DNA of 64,000 bases from Catenaria anguillulae PL171. Its lineage: Eukaryota; Blastocladiomycota; Blastocladiomycetes; Blastocladiales; Catenariaceae. The position numbers and the translations under genes are program-made. The stretch lies in the NCBI GenBank assembly GCA_002102555.1, contig MCFL01000026.1:308222-372221 (forward strand), read 5' to 3'. Each line of letters opens with the position of its first letter. Position 1 is the stretch's first letter. Below, in pieces: positions 1 through 12,030 of this stretch. The notes under the pieces are model-generated. The model worked only from the letters and a program-made list of their open reading frames with translations. It had not been told where the DNA came from and searched no databases.

Positions 1-524
1 TTGTTTTGCGACCACTTCCCTTGTGTTTCATTCTCTTGGTCCATGTCCCCATCCATTCATCCCAATTCGTCTCTACCTGTCTGCATTCCATCTCATCCCA
101 ATTTCTCCATTTTGTGTACATACCTCACCGCCGTTTTTGTCCAATTCCTGTTTTCCTCCTTTCTGCCCCGCAATCGCCTTGCGGTCAAGCTCATGCACCC
201 ATCGAACAGCCCTTTTTTCTCATCTCATGTGATGATCGTTCATATCCACAACCCACAGAATACATTTTGCCAAGTACATACTCACACTTGGTATTAATAT
301 ACATACTGTATCGTCAGTGTCTCGCGCATGTGGCTCTTCGTCGAGAAGGGGGAGGGGCAGGGCGGCTGGGATCGGCAAGCGTTCAATCGACGGAACGTTT
401 CGAGCTTGCATTCAAGTTTACACCATTCGAATTCCAGAGACGAACGCTCAATGCTCTCCACACGCACACAGTAAACACTGCAGCACTCGACGCAACTGAC
501 CTCACAACTACACAATTGCAGTAA
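1..524. other. Upstream region of Argonaute
   Basis: No supported gene. The sequence is pyrimidine-rich and its open frames show no family signature. An in-frame TAA at 522-524 lies directly before the Argonaute ATG at 525, so this segment is best read as promoter and 5' leader. Confidence 0.5.
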
Positions 525-3500
525 ATGTCGCCAAGTCCGCGTTTTCTCAACCCCTTGCGCGCACCGATCGGCGGCGTCGACGGAGGTCCGTCTTCCTTTG
601 CGACTGGCCGCACCCAAGGCCCAGGCGATCAATGCGATTCCAATGAGGCGGAAGAGAGCGACTCTAGGTCTGGCTCCAGCGGCTCCGAGTCGAGTGACGA
701 GTCCAGTGGTGACGACGACGACGAAGAGGAAGAGGAAGAGGAAGAGGACGGCGCAATCCACGACAACGAAGAGAACCATCATGGTCCTTTGACAGACCTT
801 GCCGGGCATACGCCTGCTGCTACAGTGCCAGCTTCCGCCGCCGGAATCGGGTTCGAGTCCTTGCAAATGCCTGCTGGACTGGACCAAATCCAGGCCCTCC
901 TCCAGCAGCAAATGGAGATGCTCAACTCGACCATCGCTGCGACGGCTGCAGCAGTTGCTTCTTCGGCAATCTCAACGGCCTCGGCAACTGGACAAGCACC
1001 CAACAATGATGCCGCTGCAGCAGTTGCAGCTGCATTGGCGCCACTTGCCGGTCCCCCGGTGTCCCCGCCCCCAGCCAACGTCAGCGGTTTCGCAACCGCG
1101 GCGGCTGCGACACAGGCTCCCAGCATTGATTTATCATCTCTCGCTGCCGCGACCGGAGCGGTTACGCCCGCTGTCGACGTCAGTGCTTTTGCCCCACCCA
1201 TGCCTGGACCACCCAAGACTGCAGCCCAACTGCAACAAGAGGCGCAACTTGCCGCCCTCACCCGCGCATACTCGACACCGCTCGCAGTTCCCGCACCAGC
1301 CGTTCCAGTCTTACCCAAGGTGACGGATTTGATCCCCGAATTGCCCCCTGTCCCAGCTGGTGGGTACACTCGCAAAGAGGCCAACAAGCTGTTTGAAACG
1401 CTGGTCCAAGTACCTCGCCGCCCGAGCTGGTGTACTACTGGCGAACCCGTGACTGTCAAGGGTATGTGGATACGGGCGAATCTTGCTGTTTTCTGCCAAA
1501 TCTTGCTTCTTTTTTTCCTGCTGCATTGGGGTCATGTTTGCAAATCGGTCTGCGTCAATGTGTTTTGGATGCTACTTTATGTTGTTCCCAAATTTGCGCA
1601 AGATGCCTTCCTGTTCCATGTCTGTACCAGCTCGTGTCCTCACTCTGACCCACAATTACCGTTCCACTCGCATTTGCCCCCCATAGCCAACTCGGTTACG
1701 ATTCAACTCACCAATCCCGACCTCGTTATCCACAACTACGAGTTCCGCCTCGAACCTTCAATCACTGGCCCGCGCCTCCGTGACGCCTTTGAGCTCTGGC
1801 GCAGGGAATACTTGCCCAACGCTGCCGATCCGGGCACCCACGTTACATTTGACGGCAAGCGGTACATGTACGCTTCTTCGGCTCTGTACGCAATTCAAGT
1901 CGGCCAGGCCCGCGAGTGGCAGGCTGCCATGGCTATTGGTGGTGGCGGCGGTCGTGCTGGTCGAGGCGGACGCGGTGGCGGCCAACAGCGGTTGCAAAGG
2001 GTCGTCAAGATCAAGGTCAAGCTGCTGGGCGTGTTGCCCATCAAGGATGCGATTGATTACATGCAAGGCATTGCTTCTAGAGAGCATTCCATTTTCTCGT
2101 ACACGGGCGCTGTTGGTATGTCGTCTTTGGTTCCTTTTTGATCGCAGTCTGGTTCCTGATCATTTCCTTAACAACAACTGTTGGCTGCCTTCATTCCAGA
2201 CAACATCTTTCGAACTGCTGCCACGTCCATTCTGACTCCCAGTGGCCGAGTCCTCTACGACCGCCGTCAAAAGCAAGTGACGGAAAATGGCCTCGAAGTC
2301 GTCCCCGGCTACACCCAAGCGATCCGCGCCGGCTCTGACAACCTGCTGCTGATTGTTGATGTGACGAGCTGTGTCTTTTACGAGCCCATGCCGTTGAGCG
2401 ACCTCATCAAGCAGGCTTTCAATCATTCTGCCAAGCATTCGCTCAGCTACCACGAGCAGCAACAGCTTCGCCGCGCGCTCAAGAACCTCAATGTGTACCC
2501 GACCTACGTCGAGTCATCCAAGCGGAAAAAATATGCCATCCAAGACATTACCCAATCTGCGGCCGACTCGACGTTTTTCAGCTTGGACGGCGTCAACACA
2601 TCGGTGGCCGACTACTTTATGCGCGAGTACAACATTCGCCTTCAGTACCCGCACTTGCCGTGTGTTATTGCCAAGGGGGGTGCCGCATCGTCAAGCCGCG
2701 CTCGCCGGTCCACGACCAACGACACAAACGTGCCGCAAATCTACCTCCCGCTCGAACTGTGTATGCTTGTCCCGGGCCAAACGGCCGCCCGCTCGTTTGG
2801 CAATATTGACCACAACAAGTTCAAGCCGTCGGCCATGGCACCCGCCGAACGCGCGCTCATGATTGAGCGCGGCCTGCAGCAAATCTACGATCCGCCCATG
2901 GACATTCTCACGGCGTTTGGGCTGCAGCCCACTTTCCAGCTACAAGAAATTCAGGGGCGGATGCTCGAAGCGCCCAAGCTCTTGTACCACCCAGACTCGA
3001 TTGCGCCAACCCTTGTGCCCGACGGCGGCAAGTGGGATATGGAGCAGCACAAAGTGTATCGTGGCGTGACCTTGGAGCGGTGGGCCGTGTTGCCCTTTGT
3101 TCCGTGTGACCCGATCAAGGTTGCAAAGTTTATCAAGCAGTGGGCGGGCAGGATGCGGGATGTAGGCATTCAGGTCCTTGATCATCAGCCTCCAATTTTG
3201 CCGCCAGCGGATCCCGAGGCCGACATTGAGTTGGCCATTCAGCATGCTTATCTGCAGGCGGGAAGGGAGGTGGCGCATCCGGATTTGCTCGTCTTCATCT
3301 TGCCAAACAAGGGTATGTCGGCTTACCTTTGGCTTCTCCCGTCTGCCTTCCTCTTTTCACTTCATTCCGACTTTTTCCAGGTTTCGCCTTGTACCACGGC
3401 ATCAAGCGTGCATGCGACGTGACTTTTGGCGTTGCATCCCAGTGTATCACCCTCAAGACTGTCCAAGATGCGCGCATGTTGCATATTGACAACCTGTGCC

Positions 3501-4563
3501 TGAAGGTCAATGTCAAGCTTCCCAACGGAATCAACGTGCGGATGGATCCGTCGTACATGCCCTGTGTGGCGACGATTCCGACCATGTTTATGGGTGCCGA
3601 CGTGACACATCCGGCGCAAGAAATTCGGTCACCGTCGATTGCATCCGTCGTTGGAAGCATGGTACTGTTCCCGCTCGCGGTCTGTTCTATGTCCATTCAT
3701 TTCCCCTGATTTGCTAACACTGTTGCCATCCATTCATATAGGACGCCGTTGGCGCAAAGTACGCCTGTGCCACACGCATCCAACCGATCCGCATGGAAAT
3801 CATCCTCGACATGGGCTCCATGGTGCTCGAGCTGTTGCAAAAGTTTTACCTGCAAACGGGCACCAAGCCGCAGCGCATCATCTTTTACCGTGACGGCATT
3901 TCCGAGGGCCAGTTTACCGAGGTCATCCGCACCGAAGTGACGGCCATTCGCAAGGCCTTTAAGGCGCTCGACCCCAACTATGAGCCAAAGTTAACGTTCA
4001 TTATTGTGCAAAAGAGGCATCACACGAGGTTCTTCCCGCTCGAAGGGGCGCCAATGGATCGGTACGGATGGATTGTCGTTGTGCGTGTACAGGCGAGGGA
4101 GTGTGAGACTGACCAACGTGTACGTGTCACAGGCTCGGAAACCCAATGCCCGGGTTGTTGGTCGATTGCAAGGTGACGCATCCGTTCGAGTTTGACTTTT
4201 ACATTCAAAGTCACCAAACGTTTCAAGGCTTGGCCAAGCCGACCCGCTACTCTGTAGTACGTCCCATCGTTTGATGTTCCACCACTCGTCACACTGCTTG
4301 CTCACTGTCCTATAACCTATTTGTCTCAGCTTGTCGACGACAACCGATTTGATCCAAACCACCTCGCCGAACTTAGCTACCGCTCTTGCTTCCTGTACCC
4401 GCGCGGTACAAGAAGCGTTTCCATGGTGCCCGCCGCATTTTATGCGCACGTCACGGCGGCCAGGGCAAAGGCGCACGTGATTGACGGTGAGCGGAATGGG
4501 CAGCGGTTCTTTGCGCTGTCTACTATCAAACCAGAACTGGAAAAGGCCATGTATTTCATGTGA
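525..4563 (+). CDS. AGO: Argonaute protein (RNA-guided slicer), 7 exons
   Basis: Core RNA-silencing effector that binds a small guide RNA and cleaves or represses complementary RNA. Exons are 525-1461, 1687-2115, 2200-3312, 3381-3661, 3742-4061, 4133-4256 and 4330-4563, all GT-AG, giving about 1,145 residues. An acidic Ser/Glu/Asp stretch (about residues 35-80) and an Ala/Pro/Gln-rich region precede the N domain, which carries a Gly/Arg-rich (RGG-like) insertion. PAZ, MID and PIWI follow. All four slicer residues are visible: Asp in GADVTHP, Glu in RMEIILD, Asp in FYRDG and His in FYAHVTAAR. The conserved QKRHHTRFF block is split by no intron. The start is fixed by the in-frame stop just upstream. 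The protein is longer than typical Argonautes (about 850-1,000 residues) because of the N-terminal extension. The first intron (225 bases) is the longest here. Confidence 0.96.
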
Positions 4564-5505
4564 AGAAGAAGAGATTTGGTGTGCAGTGGGTGAGTACTTG
4601 CGTGTGCTTTTGGGATTTGTGGAGAGGAATAGTGGTATTTTTTCTGTTTCAGCTGCTTTGTAGTGCCGTATCTGTCCAAGTTGTATTTTCTTTGTTATCG
4701 CTGCCTTTCATTTTATGTTGTGGTCACCCAGACGTAGCCAAATGACCGAAGGAGTGCTGCGAAAAGATGAGCGAACTGAAATAAACATGTGAGGGCGGAC
4801 AGCGGTGAGGGCAAACAGCGTCTTCCTGATATCCATTCCCACTTCCCACCCTTCGAAATCTATACTTCCATATCACCATCCTCTATCCACATTGTAAACT
4901 ATAGAAACCTTGCGCAATCGTTCCCTCGAGCACTCAACTGCCGCTGGCATGCAAACACCCCAATAGACAATTGAGTGAATCGTCGGCCAAGTTTGGTTTA
5001 TGCACACATCTGTTTCTCCAAGCATCTTCAGGAAGCTTGGATGCTGGCGCCTCCCAAAACCCACTTATTGACCTAGGCATCGTCCTGCGGCCTCGTTACA
5101 ATTTATCAATTGCGTCGCTGGTACCTGGATACGGACGCAAGCGCAGCAAACGCTGGTGTTCGCAGACAGCCCAGTGTACACGTTTTTCGGTCATTCGAGT
5201 TGCCCACGCCGTGCAGGGGTGTGTGAAAGCTGGCGCCTGTGCTTGTGCGATCTGTCGTCGCGGATCTGTACTTGCAACGGCTGGCGAGTATGCGTGCTCT
5301 CTCGATCTTGGATGCTTTGAAGGGTTCAGTTTTGGGCGAGAAACGGAACAGTGTTCCACTTGTGCTTCGTGCTTCTTTCTCCCTTTCTCTTGCGGGTAGT
5401 TTCCCATGCTCTGCGGTGGATTTTTGCCCGATGGGATACCCTCAATCTCCTTCCCATCCTACCATAGAGACTCTCTGCTGACACAGGAAGTCATCCTTTC
5501 GACTT

Positions 5506-5541
5506 AGACCTCCACATAGACCTCCTCATAAACCTCCTGCT
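5506..5541. repeat. Degenerate 12-base tandem repeat, three copies
   Basis: Three consecutive 12-base units of the form (A/A)GACCTCC plus four variable bases start at 5506, 5518 and 5530. No function is suggested. Confidence 0.6.
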
Positions 5542-5682
5542 AAACCGCATACTCTGAACGCTGCGTGCTGCAATCGCGACGATTACCGATTGTGAATGCA
5601 TCCTCCCCATTGCATGACCACAATGGTTGTCGCCATCTTGCAGGCGCGAGCGCTGGTTGTACATATCTTTATATATTTAATA

Positions 5683-5702
5683 TGCTGCAACTTGCTGCAA
5701 CT
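5683..5702. repeat. Perfect 10-base direct repeat
   Basis: TGCTGCAACT occurs twice head-to-tail immediately after an AT-rich patch. It may be a simple slippage product. Confidence 0.6.
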
Positions 5703-6000
5703 GTGTCATATGCATTGGACTAGCTTCCTGTCCCGCTGTTTCCTTTGGCTGTCAACGAGCCAATCCACATGATAGTGGGAATGACATGCACTGGGCTTGG
5801 TAAATAATTGGATAGCCAAATAAGAAACACGCAAAAGAAACAACCGAGGAGGGGGCATGGCCAAGACACACAAAGATAGAAAACACACAAGAATATCAGC
5901 GACACAGCACATGGGACATGCTTCAAGGAATCAAACGGGAAAAATCTCGGCAACGCATCTCAATAAGGGAATCAACCGGAATCAAAGACACGCTCTTTCC

Positions 6001-8790
6001 TCAAACACCCACGCTAACATGGTGGGCATGACCAATCCCGTCCTCACCGTCCCAACAGCCCTGCCCATCATGGACCTCGCTCTCGACTTTACCCAACCAC
6101 GCACCCACATCTTTCCTCTCAAACACAGCCCTCTTGACCTTCTCAATGCCATCCCTCCACCCTTGTACCCCATCCTCGCCCCTCCACACGACCCGCAACG
6201 CGACCCTCTTGGTCTGTCTGGCCATGATATGCGCCACAACCCTGGCCACCATCCTGGCCTCGGTTTCCTTGACCTCGGCAACCACACTCACCGTGACGCT
6301 CTTGCCGACAGCCCCATCGTCCAGCGGATCCCACTTGCACAACTTTCGCCAAATGCGGCCATGCATTTCGCCCGCATACCTGAGCTTGAGATGCGGCACC
6401 GCGGGCACGCGCTTGTTGGGGCGCTTGTACATGCGGTGGGCGCCGGGCGTGGGCTTGATGTGAATGAGCTCGACGGTGCAGGCAGGCGGCACAAGCGCAA
6501 GCAAGTGCTCCCACATGATGGCAAACCGCGGGCGCCCGTGGATCACGAGGTGGGTCAGTTGAGGGAGCAATGGGAGCATTGGGTCGAGTCGGTTGCATTT
6601 GATGTTGAGGTGGGTGAGCATGGGCAGGTCAAGGTTGTCGACGAGGACCAATGGGTGGGTCACGGTGAGTGATGTGAGCCGTGCAAGGTGCGAGATGCGT
6701 GTGGTCGTGTAGCTCGCCGGATAATTGTCGGCGTCGTTCCCGTCGTCATCGTCGTCCTGTTCGGGAGGTTGGTAATACGCATCCTCAAGCGCCACGCCGG
6801 CAACGTCCAAGGCCAACCCACCCACGATCTCGTCCGCCTCTTCATCGTCCAAATCCAGCTCGAGCGGCGGCCCCATGGCGGGTTCAAACCCGTCCTCATC
6901 TTCATCCAACTCGCCCAGCGCCACCGTCTGCACCGCATCCACCACCCACAGGGCATGTGCCCCAATCCCATTCCTCACCACGACCCGCTCCACGCTCGGC
7001 GCATGCTCGGCAAGCACCTGCCACACGGCCGGATCGGCCGCGCTCGCGGGCATTTGCAGCACCACCTCGGCGAGTTTCGGTGCACTACACAGCGCGTCCG
7101 CAACATTGCGCAAGTTGGTATCCACAACCAGCTTGAGCGTCACCAGGTCGGGAAACGCGAACCAGCCACTTAGCACGGCCAAATGCGAGGCGCGAATGTA
7201 CATTGAGCGCAACCCGACGCGCACGTGCTCGTCGGGCGCAATCGAGTTTTCAGTCAGCGCGCGGATGCCTGGAATCGAGAGGTCGGCCAAGTGCGTGCAC
7301 GAGGCAAAAACCTTGGACATGTAGTATGCATCCAAACTCGTGGCGTTGGGGCACCGGCGGTGGTTGGCGGGCACGTGCAGCGCCGCAAGCTTGGGCATGT
7401 GGTTGAATGGCACCTTGGGCATGTCGGTTGTCACGTCATCGTCCGAGGTCATCGAGTCGTAGTTTGGATCCAGGTGCGTGTCGAGCAACGTGAGGTGTGT
7501 AAGCTGCGGGAATGCTTGCTGTGCAGGCGGCACCCACCGTTGCTGGAACATTGACGGGCGCATGAGGGCAAATAGGAGCCGGGCCAGCGGAAGCGTGATC
7601 GTGAGATGGGTCAGGTTGGGGAACGAGTAGCCTTTCGGGACGTGCTTGGTCGGGATCTTGGCCATGTCGGCATCAAAATCCACAGTCAAGTGCGTCAGTG
7701 TCGACGAAGCCATCTTGCCGCCTGGTCCCTTGGCCCAACCAGCCAGCGAAAACATGCCTGCGCCCGTGAGTGAAAACGAAGTCAAACGCAAAGCACCCGC
7801 AATCGCCTCGCCGCCATCGTAAGCGTGATCCGAATGCATTGCCATGGTCTTTGCGTGCACCGGCAGCTCGAGCGCACGCGGGCGGTGCCCGCCCTTGACG
7901 CCATACTCGAAATCCGTCAGCCCCGTGTACTGGCGCACAAGAGCATGGTGAATGGAGGCGACGGCCGCGTTTGGGTAGGATGCGAGCAGTTGCACCGACG
8001 AGAGGGGCGCTTCGGGCGTGCCGAGACGCATGAGAAATGGCAGCTTGGCCAGGAGATCCATCTTGTCAATGTGGACGGACGAGTCGAGAAGGTCAATGGT
8101 GAGGCGGGTCACGAGATGGAGTGGGTACTCGACAAGTGCCAGGCCGGCAACAATGCGCGTGTGCACCTTCCGGCCCCACAGGGTCTCGGTGCCCGTGAAT
8201 TTGGCGGGGCGGAAGCGCTCGTTGTCAATGAGTGAAGCCAAGAACAGCTTGCCGTCGAGCACAAGGAGCGGGGCGAGAAACGGCCAGTCCATGCGGCACT
8301 TGCGGATACGATCGGCAAGGCGGCGCCCATTGGGTGTTGCGGGCCGCACAGCGTATGACGGAAACACACATGTATCCACGATCTCGTTGTGCTGGGCCAT
8401 CAAGTGGCGCGCGATTCTGAGGTTTGGGTACTTGCACCTGGCCAGGTCCGTGTTGCGGACGACGAGGTGAAGTGTGGCCCACAGGTGCGGTCGGATGTGA
8501 GTGTAGGCGTCGCGGCATGTCCAGGCCAAGCGGGCAAGGTCACGGTGGCGGCGGCGGCGGCCCATGGGGTGGTCGAGCTCGCGGTCGCGCTGTGTGCCGA
8601 GTATGGCGTGGACGAGGCAGCGCCAGACGTCAAAGGGCAGGTCGAGCAGGACGCCCGGCTTGCGATTGGGCGCAGAGGAGCTCTGAGGGGATACCATCAT
8701 GTCGGGCTGCTGCACGGGCAGAACTGCACGGCCCGTCGGTTTGATGATTGACTGATGAAGAAAATTCCTCACTGTGTGCTCCATGTACAT
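6001..8790 (-). CDS. F-box/LRR-like protein
   Basis: Single-exon gene of 929 residues. An F-box-like segment lies near residues 45-110 (LLDLPFDVWRCLV, then DLARLAWTCRDAY and LWATLHLV), matching the LP...W..I...L / L...C..W pattern. The rest is a series of irregular leucine-rich segments with repeated LTHLT motifs, as in substrate-binding arms of SCF ubiquitin-ligase adaptors, and an acidic Asp/Glu stretch around residues 640-690. By family knowledge it would recruit a target to SKP1-CUL1; the target cannot be inferred. The ATG at 8790 is used; an internal Met-Met about 30 residues later, just before the F-box, is an alternative. No frame damage is seen. It could also be a plain LRR protein if the F-box reading is wrong. 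Confidence 0.75.
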   Translation of the reverse strand: MYMEHTVRNFLHQSIIKPTGRAVLPVQQPDMMVSPQSSSAPNRKPGVLLDLPFDVWRCLVHAILGTQRDRELDHPMGRRRRHRDLARLAWTCRDAYTHIRPHLWATLHLVVRNTDLARCKYPNLRIARHLMAQHNEIVDTCVFPSYAVRPATPNGRRLADRIRKCRMDWPFLAPLLVLDGKLFLASLIDNERFRPAKFTGTETLWGRKVHTRIVAGLALVEYPLHLVTRLTIDLLDSSVHIDKMDLLAKLPFLMRLGTPEAPLSSVQLLASYPNAAVASIHHALVRQYTGLTDFEYGVKGGHRPRALELPVHAKTMAMHSDHAYDGGEAIAGALRLTSFSLTGAGMFSLAGWAKGPGGKMASSTLTHLTVDFDADMAKIPTKHVPKGYSFPNLTHLTITLPLARLLFALMRPSMFQQRWVPPAQQAFPQLTHLTLLDTHLDPNYDSMTSDDDVTTDMPKVPFNHMPKLAALHVPANHRRCPNATSLDAYYMSKVFASCTHLADLSIPGIRALTENSIAPDEHVRVGLRSMYIRASHLAVLSGWFAFPDLVTLKLVVDTNLRNVADALCSAPKLAEVVLQMPASAADPAVWQVLAEHAPSVERVVVRNGIGAHALWVVDAVQTVALGELDEDEDGFEPAMGPPLELDLDDEEADEIVGGLALDVAGVALEDAYYQPPEQDDDDDGNDADNYPASYTTTRISHLARLTSLTVTHPLVLVDNLDLPMLTHLNIKCNRLDPMLPLLPQLTHLVIHGRPRFAIMWEHLLALVPPACTVELIHIKPTPGAHRMYKRPNKRVPAVPHLKLRYAGEMHGRIWRKLCKWDPLDDGAVGKSVTVSVVAEVKETEARMVARVVAHIMARQTKRVALRVVWRGEDGVQGWRDGIEKVKRAVFERKDVGAWLGKVESEVHDGQGCWDGEDGIGHAHHVSVGV

Positions 8791-10458
8791 ACATACTTGA
8801 ATGGATCCTCGGCGCCCGCGATCGTCCTCGTGAGCTCATATATTACATATATGCAGGGCCGGGGCCGGATCGGCGGCAAAAGGACATGATCATGCATCTT
8901 TCTTTCTTACATGCTACTGGTGCCACTCGTCCTCCTCGGTCGCATCCATTCACCGGCACCTGCACCGGCACATCTTGCCAATGTTGGTTAGTTACCTACT
9001 CCTGCCGGGCGGCCAATGCAGCAACCTTCTTGTCGTCGCACTCGTGAGACTTGACAGCTGATGATTGGATTGGCACCGTGACTATCCATTCGCCGCGCGA
9101 GGGCTCCTGCTTCAAGGTTTAGCTGCCTAGTAGCCTAGGGCCTACTGTCGGTTGAAAGACGTCTGCCAGAGTTATCCCGGTTGGCACACGCTGAATGCTG
9201 CCCTTTCCCTGGAGGGAAGGCAGTTGAGCCTCGATATGTAAACGGCAGTGCGGCAGTGTCTTCTTGGCTGCGCTGCGCGCGACAATTCTCAGGTTTCGAA
9301 TGTGATTTAATTCATGGGCAAGGTCGCGATTCCCAGACCGTGATGAGAAGAAATGAGACTTACGAACCAAACGCTCGAACGACACGACCCCAACAAGTCT
9401 AGATCTTGTGGCAATCATATGATATTCTTGGACGGATTACGGTGTCATGACAAGTGTGTAGACCTCTCGCAGGCATGCACAGCGAATGTGACGGTCGCCA
9501 TGGCGAAAGCGAGCCCAAGAGACAAACTGACACTCTGAGCTTCCTGAAATGTTTCCGACACCGCGCATTCCCCGTGGCCATTCCCATTCCTGTGCAAATG
9601 GAGTCGTTAGCGAGCTGCGGTGTAAGTATGTGTGACAAAGTTGCGAGCGTATCCATGATCAAGCGGCCACCTTTGGAATATGTGACAGGAGACTGCTTCG
9701 CAACCACATGACTGCTTGAATCCCTCGCCACCTGAAGCCAAGATGTAGGTAGCCGCAAGGTCAGCCAAAGTTGTTCCACGTCCAAGAGCGGCAACTTGCA
9801 AGGTATTGGAGACATTCTCATGTGCAGGTCGTGATCAAAGCATGATTAAAGCACGAACGGTTTCACCCATTCTGTTGGGAGGGTGTGAGACGCGAGCAGG
9901 ACGATCATGCTGGACGCGAGTCCAGAACTGCTCAAGAATTACAAGAACGAACGTTCCACCACATGAGAAGGAGGGTGTTCGCAGTCAGGTACAAGGAGCG
10001 TCACCGGAAACCCCTCGTTAATTGCTTCGCATGGCGCCGCCTGACGAAGTCATGAGATTCTCAATAGCCCGCCCTACTTGTAATCTCACTGAGACAAAAC
10101 CATCGGCTCATGATGTCCAACTCGTCTCCACCACGTGGTATAGTCGGAGAGGAATGTCAAGTGATAATGTCTCTATTTCAACTTGCAGATTTTCTCTTGA
10201 CAGCAGCCGGGCGTTTGTCACGAATAAGTTTGAGCTGAGGAGTGGTTACCTAGATTGAGGTCTGACAAGACGAAGAAGAGTGGCTCCTGAGCTCTGCTCC
10301 AACAGATGAGCCTATAAAGACCTTGGCCTCCCCGCCCACCAATCCCTATTAGAATTTGACTCTTCATCAGCAGCCCGCTCTTCCATTGCCCGCCTGCCAA
10401 CTCTCGCCACACACACACACACACACCATACTACTAGACGCGTCTGACCATTCCCAAC
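8791..10458. other. Long intergenic region
   Basis: It separates the F-box gene (minus) from the decayed subtilisin (plus), so both 5' ends face it. A minus-strand stretch near 9600-9800 reads like coding sequence (GRGTTLADLAATYILASGGE) but has no start, family match or continuous frame, and may be a remnant. A CA dinucleotide run lies near 10412-10428. Otherwise nothing is seen apart from the TATA box listed separately. Confidence 0.4.
10313..10319 (+). promoter_or_regulatory. TATA box of decayed subtilisin gene
   Basis: TATAAAG lies 146 bases before the ATG. The region from here to the ATG resembles the promoter of the intact paralogue at 35.2 kb, including a shared CATCAGCAGCCCGCTC block and CTAGACGCGTC just before the start. 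Confidence 0.6.
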
Positions 10459-12030
10459 ATGAAGATCATCTCCGTTGTTGCTCTTGCCTTTGCGATCCTT
10501 GCCTCGTCTGCCAACGCCGCTCCCGCCCAGGTGCAGGCCATCCCCAACAAGTACATCATCACCCTCAAGGCCGATGCAGACCAGACGCAATTCACCCGCG
10601 CGCTGAACGCCGAGGTTGCTCGTGAGAACTCGCAAGAGCGTGCCGGTATCCAGTCCAAGATTGAGCACACGTACCAGATCGCCGACTTCAAGGGCTACTC
10701 GGGTACCTTCACCAAGGCGCTCGTCGACCGCCTCAAGAACAACCCGCGCGTGGCTGCCGTCGAGGAGGATTCCCCGTCTTTGCGCTCGGCACTCAAGAGA
10801 ATCCCCCGTCTTGGGGTCTGACTCGTGTTGGCCAGCGCACCCGCTCGCTTCCTGGGCCTTACGTCTTCCCCGACAACCGCGGCTCTGGTGTGACCGTATA
10901 CGTGGTCGACACTGGTGTGCTCACGACGCATTCGGACTTTGGCGGTCGCGCGACCCATGGCTTTACTTCCAACCCAACTTGGCCCAACACGGACGACAAT
11001 GGCCATGGAACTCACGTTGCCGCGACAGTGTATGTGAAATCAATTCGTGCATTTTCTTAAAAGCAACCTGATGCCTAACGCAATCGTCTCACTCCTTGTC
11101 ACCATCAGTGCGGGTACCCTTCACGGTGTTGCCAAAAACTCGCAATTGTCGGTGTCAAGGTCCTCTCTGGGTCGGGATTTGGCACCACCTCGGGGTGATT
11201 GCTGGTGCGAATCCATTAAGAACCACTATTCTTCCCATCAAGTTGCTGAATTCTCATCCGAGGGCATCTCTTTTTCTTGCACCATAGGGATCAACTGGGT
11301 TGCTGAGCAAGCTCGTGCAGCTGGCCGCACCGTGGTTGCCAACATGTCGCTTGGCGGTGGCCGCAATGCAGCTCTCAATGCTGCCGTCGCTGCTGCGACT
11401 GGCACTGGTGTTGGTACGTTCACTTTTGTACTTGATCTGGCACTTGACTTGAAACGATCCTAATGTCACCTCTTCGCTACGATGTTATGTAGTCTTTGCC
11501 GTCGCTGCTGGTAACGAGTCGCAGGACGCTTGTAACGTTTCGCCGGCTTCCGAGCCGTCGGCCATCACCGTTGCCTCGTCGACAAACACTGATACGCTGT
11601 CGTGGTTCTCAAACTATGGTCGCTGCGTCGATAGTACGTTGGGACACTTGTTAACCTGCTTGAACATGCGTTTTGCTCAGTAAATCTAACATCGTCAAAC
11701 GGAACCTGCGCTGCGCACAGTCATTGCCCCCGGCTCGGACATTACGAGTGCGTGGAACAATGGCGATGTTCGCACGATCTCCGGTATGTACACCTTTGCT
11801 CGCCTGTCGTCTATGACGTCGTTCGTGCTGGCTCACTTAGATATGCTTTGATCTCGCAAAAGGTACTTCCATGGCCTCTCCCACGTTGCCGGCGGTGCCG
11901 CCCTGTTGCTTGGCGCCAACCCGGCCCTACCCCCGCCGAGGTTGCCTCGACCCTCACCACCGCCGCTACTGAAAATGCCATCACGGGTGACATTCGCGGA
12001 ACCCCCAACCGCCTCCTCTTTGTCAACTAA
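10459..12030 (+). pseudogene. Decayed proteinase K-type subtilisin gene
   Basis: Close paralogue of the intact gene at 33.7-35.1 kb, still showing a signal peptide, an inhibitor_I9 propeptide, the Asp region (VVDTGVLTTHSDFGG), the His region (DNGHGTHVA) and the C-terminal NRLLFVN. The reading frame is lost several times. There is a one-base loss after VEEDS near 10770, changes in the segment after GVAKNS near 11140, and single-base losses in C-rich runs of the SPHVAGG and PAEVAST blocks near 11880-11935. Introns match those of the paralogue, with one additional 79-base GT-AG intron (about 11784-11862) splitting the codon before the catalytic GTSMA motif. Several losses fall in homopolymers, so sequencing error cannot be fully excluded, but the number of changes favours real decay. 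Confidence 0.85.

Larger units (their letters stand above)
4564..6000. other. Intergenic region between two convergent genes
   Basis: Argonaute (plus) and the F-box gene (minus) converge on this stretch. Open frames around 4971-5480 are short, lack family signatures and change frame, so I do not call a gene. It holds two small tandem repeats (listed separately) and an AT-rich patch near 5660-5680. Confidence 0.5.

Noticed and set aside
841-865. GGGTTCGAGTCC resembling a tRNA B-box
   Set aside because: It lies in frame within the Argonaute coding region and has no cloverleaf around it.
4971-5481. Open frames in the gap after Argonaute
   Set aside because: Short, Cys-rich by frame effect, no start context or family motif, and adjacent frames are equally open.
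5857-6672. Plus-strand open frame opposite the F-box gene
   Set aside because: It is a shadow of the minus-strand gene, His/Pro-rich from complementary codons, without domain signal.
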